This document shows positions 19,657-19,850 of a stretch of 19,850 bases of DNA, piece after piece (within the stretch, counting starts at the first letter, position 1; every line of letters starts with the position of its first letter). The notes under the pieces were generated by a model, which did not search any database, was not told where the DNA came from, and saw nothing but the letters and a program-made list of their open reading frames with translations. Position numbers and translations under genes: made by a program. The DNA comes from Syntrophomonadaceae bacterium (GTDB taxonomy: Bacteria > Bacillota > Dethiobacteria > DTU022). Location: positions 1-19,850 of the forward strand of contig SLQM01000223.1 of NCBI GenBank assembly GCA_007131435.1, given 5' to 3'.

Positions 19657-19850
19657 TAAAAAATGGCAACTGCGCGACAGAATCCGTGCCAGCAATCTGA
19701 ACAGCTCCTGTACTGGCGCCGGTTTCTGCCATAATCAGTGACTCAGCCCAGAAGTATCCCAGTAAAAATATGGTTGCCGGCTTTTCCCGGACCATAATTC
19801 CATCAACCCCGGCCGCAAAAGCAAACTGGTCAGGAACCAGATAAAACACA
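19382..19850 (-). CDS. DUF6754 domain membrane protein, partial (both ends missing)
   Basis: The minus strand is open from the right window edge to a stop at 19382. The part at 19547-19850 reads as the C-terminal half of a DUF6754 protein. Recognisable stretches are DGIMVREKPATIFLLGYFWAES, MAETGASTGAVQIAGTDSVAQLPFFITACDYTLIGEELYAASAYL and SREPMLLGTLKAQDYGK. These fit the family pattern as I recall it; function is unknown. The start lies beyond the window. After Lys101 of this frame (19547) the family normally continues with more hydrophobic residues. Here it turns into the reverse complement of the receiver-domain gene, so the true C-terminus is probably lost at the junction near 19545. Residues coded by 19382-19546 are likely spurious. 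Confidence 0.7.
   Translation of the reverse strand, partial: VFYLVPDQFAFAAGVDGIMVREKPATIFLLGYFWAESLIMAETGASTGAVQIAGTDSVAQLPFFITACDYTLIGEELYAASAYLSREPMLLGTLKAQDYGKLSFLFFSVFQILHHQSRVHRALKFCAFHHHCHHQKHLYHRENHRLIYQAGQISV
19538..19556. other. junction joining two convergent truncated genes
   Basis: Left of this point the plus strand codes for the acidic receiver protein; right of it the minus strand codes for a DUF6754 protein. Both lose their 3' ends here and each frame continues senselessly into the other. The sequence GGAA-TGAAAGTT-TTCC at the boundary gives a small inverted repeat next to an A run (19526-19536). Composition also shifts from AT-rich to GC-richer. A real inversion/deletion and an assembly or amplification chimera are both possible. 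Confidence 0.55.

Overview
The window reads as chromosomal DNA of an anaerobic, mid-GC Firmicute, most likely a Clostridia lineage of the Peptococcaceae/Syntrophomonas/Thermoanaerobacter type. This is inferred from gene order (yebC-ruvC-ruvA-ruvB-DUF2905-queA-tgt-yajC and alaS-ireB-ruvX-DUF1292-mltG), strong GGAGG-type ribosome binding sites, some TTG/GTG starts, a Thermoanaerobacter-like preQ1 riboswitch, and a selenium/sulfur-trafficking gene set typical of these anaerobes. No rRNA, tRNA, IS element, CRISPR array or prophage was found.

Layout. (1) 1-3005, minus strand: a sulfur/selenium module of a YedE-type transporter, a TusA-like carrier, a DUF3343 protein and a cysteine-desulfurase-family enzyme. 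tusA has its own promoter and terminator, so the module appears split into separately controlled units. (2) 3273-4184, plus strand: a divergent LysR regulator, the obvious candidate controller of yedE. (3) 4167-4725: a promoter inside the 3' end of lysR, a preQ1-I riboswitch at the very 5' end of the transcript, and queT. (4) 4759-10509: yebC, the Holliday-junction genes ruvC-ruvA-ruvB, a small DUF2905 membrane protein, the tRNA queuosine genes queA and tgt, and yajC, ending at a strong terminator. (5) 10623-17406: rarA, a YigZ-family protein, alaS, ireB, ruvX, a DUF1292 protein and mltG, closely packed and probably co-transcribed in part. (6) 17407-17973: an AT-rich 567-bp gap with no recognised gene but with short repeats and an extended -10 promoter. 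(7) 17974 to about 19545: an unusual protein with a degenerate receiver domain and about 400 residues of acidic, aromatic-studded low-complexity sequence. (8) about 19547-19850, minus strand: the 3' part of a DUF6754 membrane-protein gene.

The genes work together in small groups. Sulfur/selenium uptake and mobilisation sit under a LysR regulator. Queuosine precursor transport (queT) is controlled by preQ1 and lies near the tRNA-modifying steps (tgt, queA). RuvABC, RarA and RuvX serve recombination, fork rescue and rRNA processing. IreB and MltG serve cell-envelope homeostasis.

The main oddities are the right-hand junction, where two convergent genes are both cut at the same point (true rearrangement or assembly chimera), the acidic receiver-domain protein, the terminator placed directly against the rarA start, and two identical 14-bp CcpA-like palindromes. 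I found no clearly new multi-gene system. The acidic receiver protein and the regulation of the selenium/sulfur module are the best candidates for undescribed biology.
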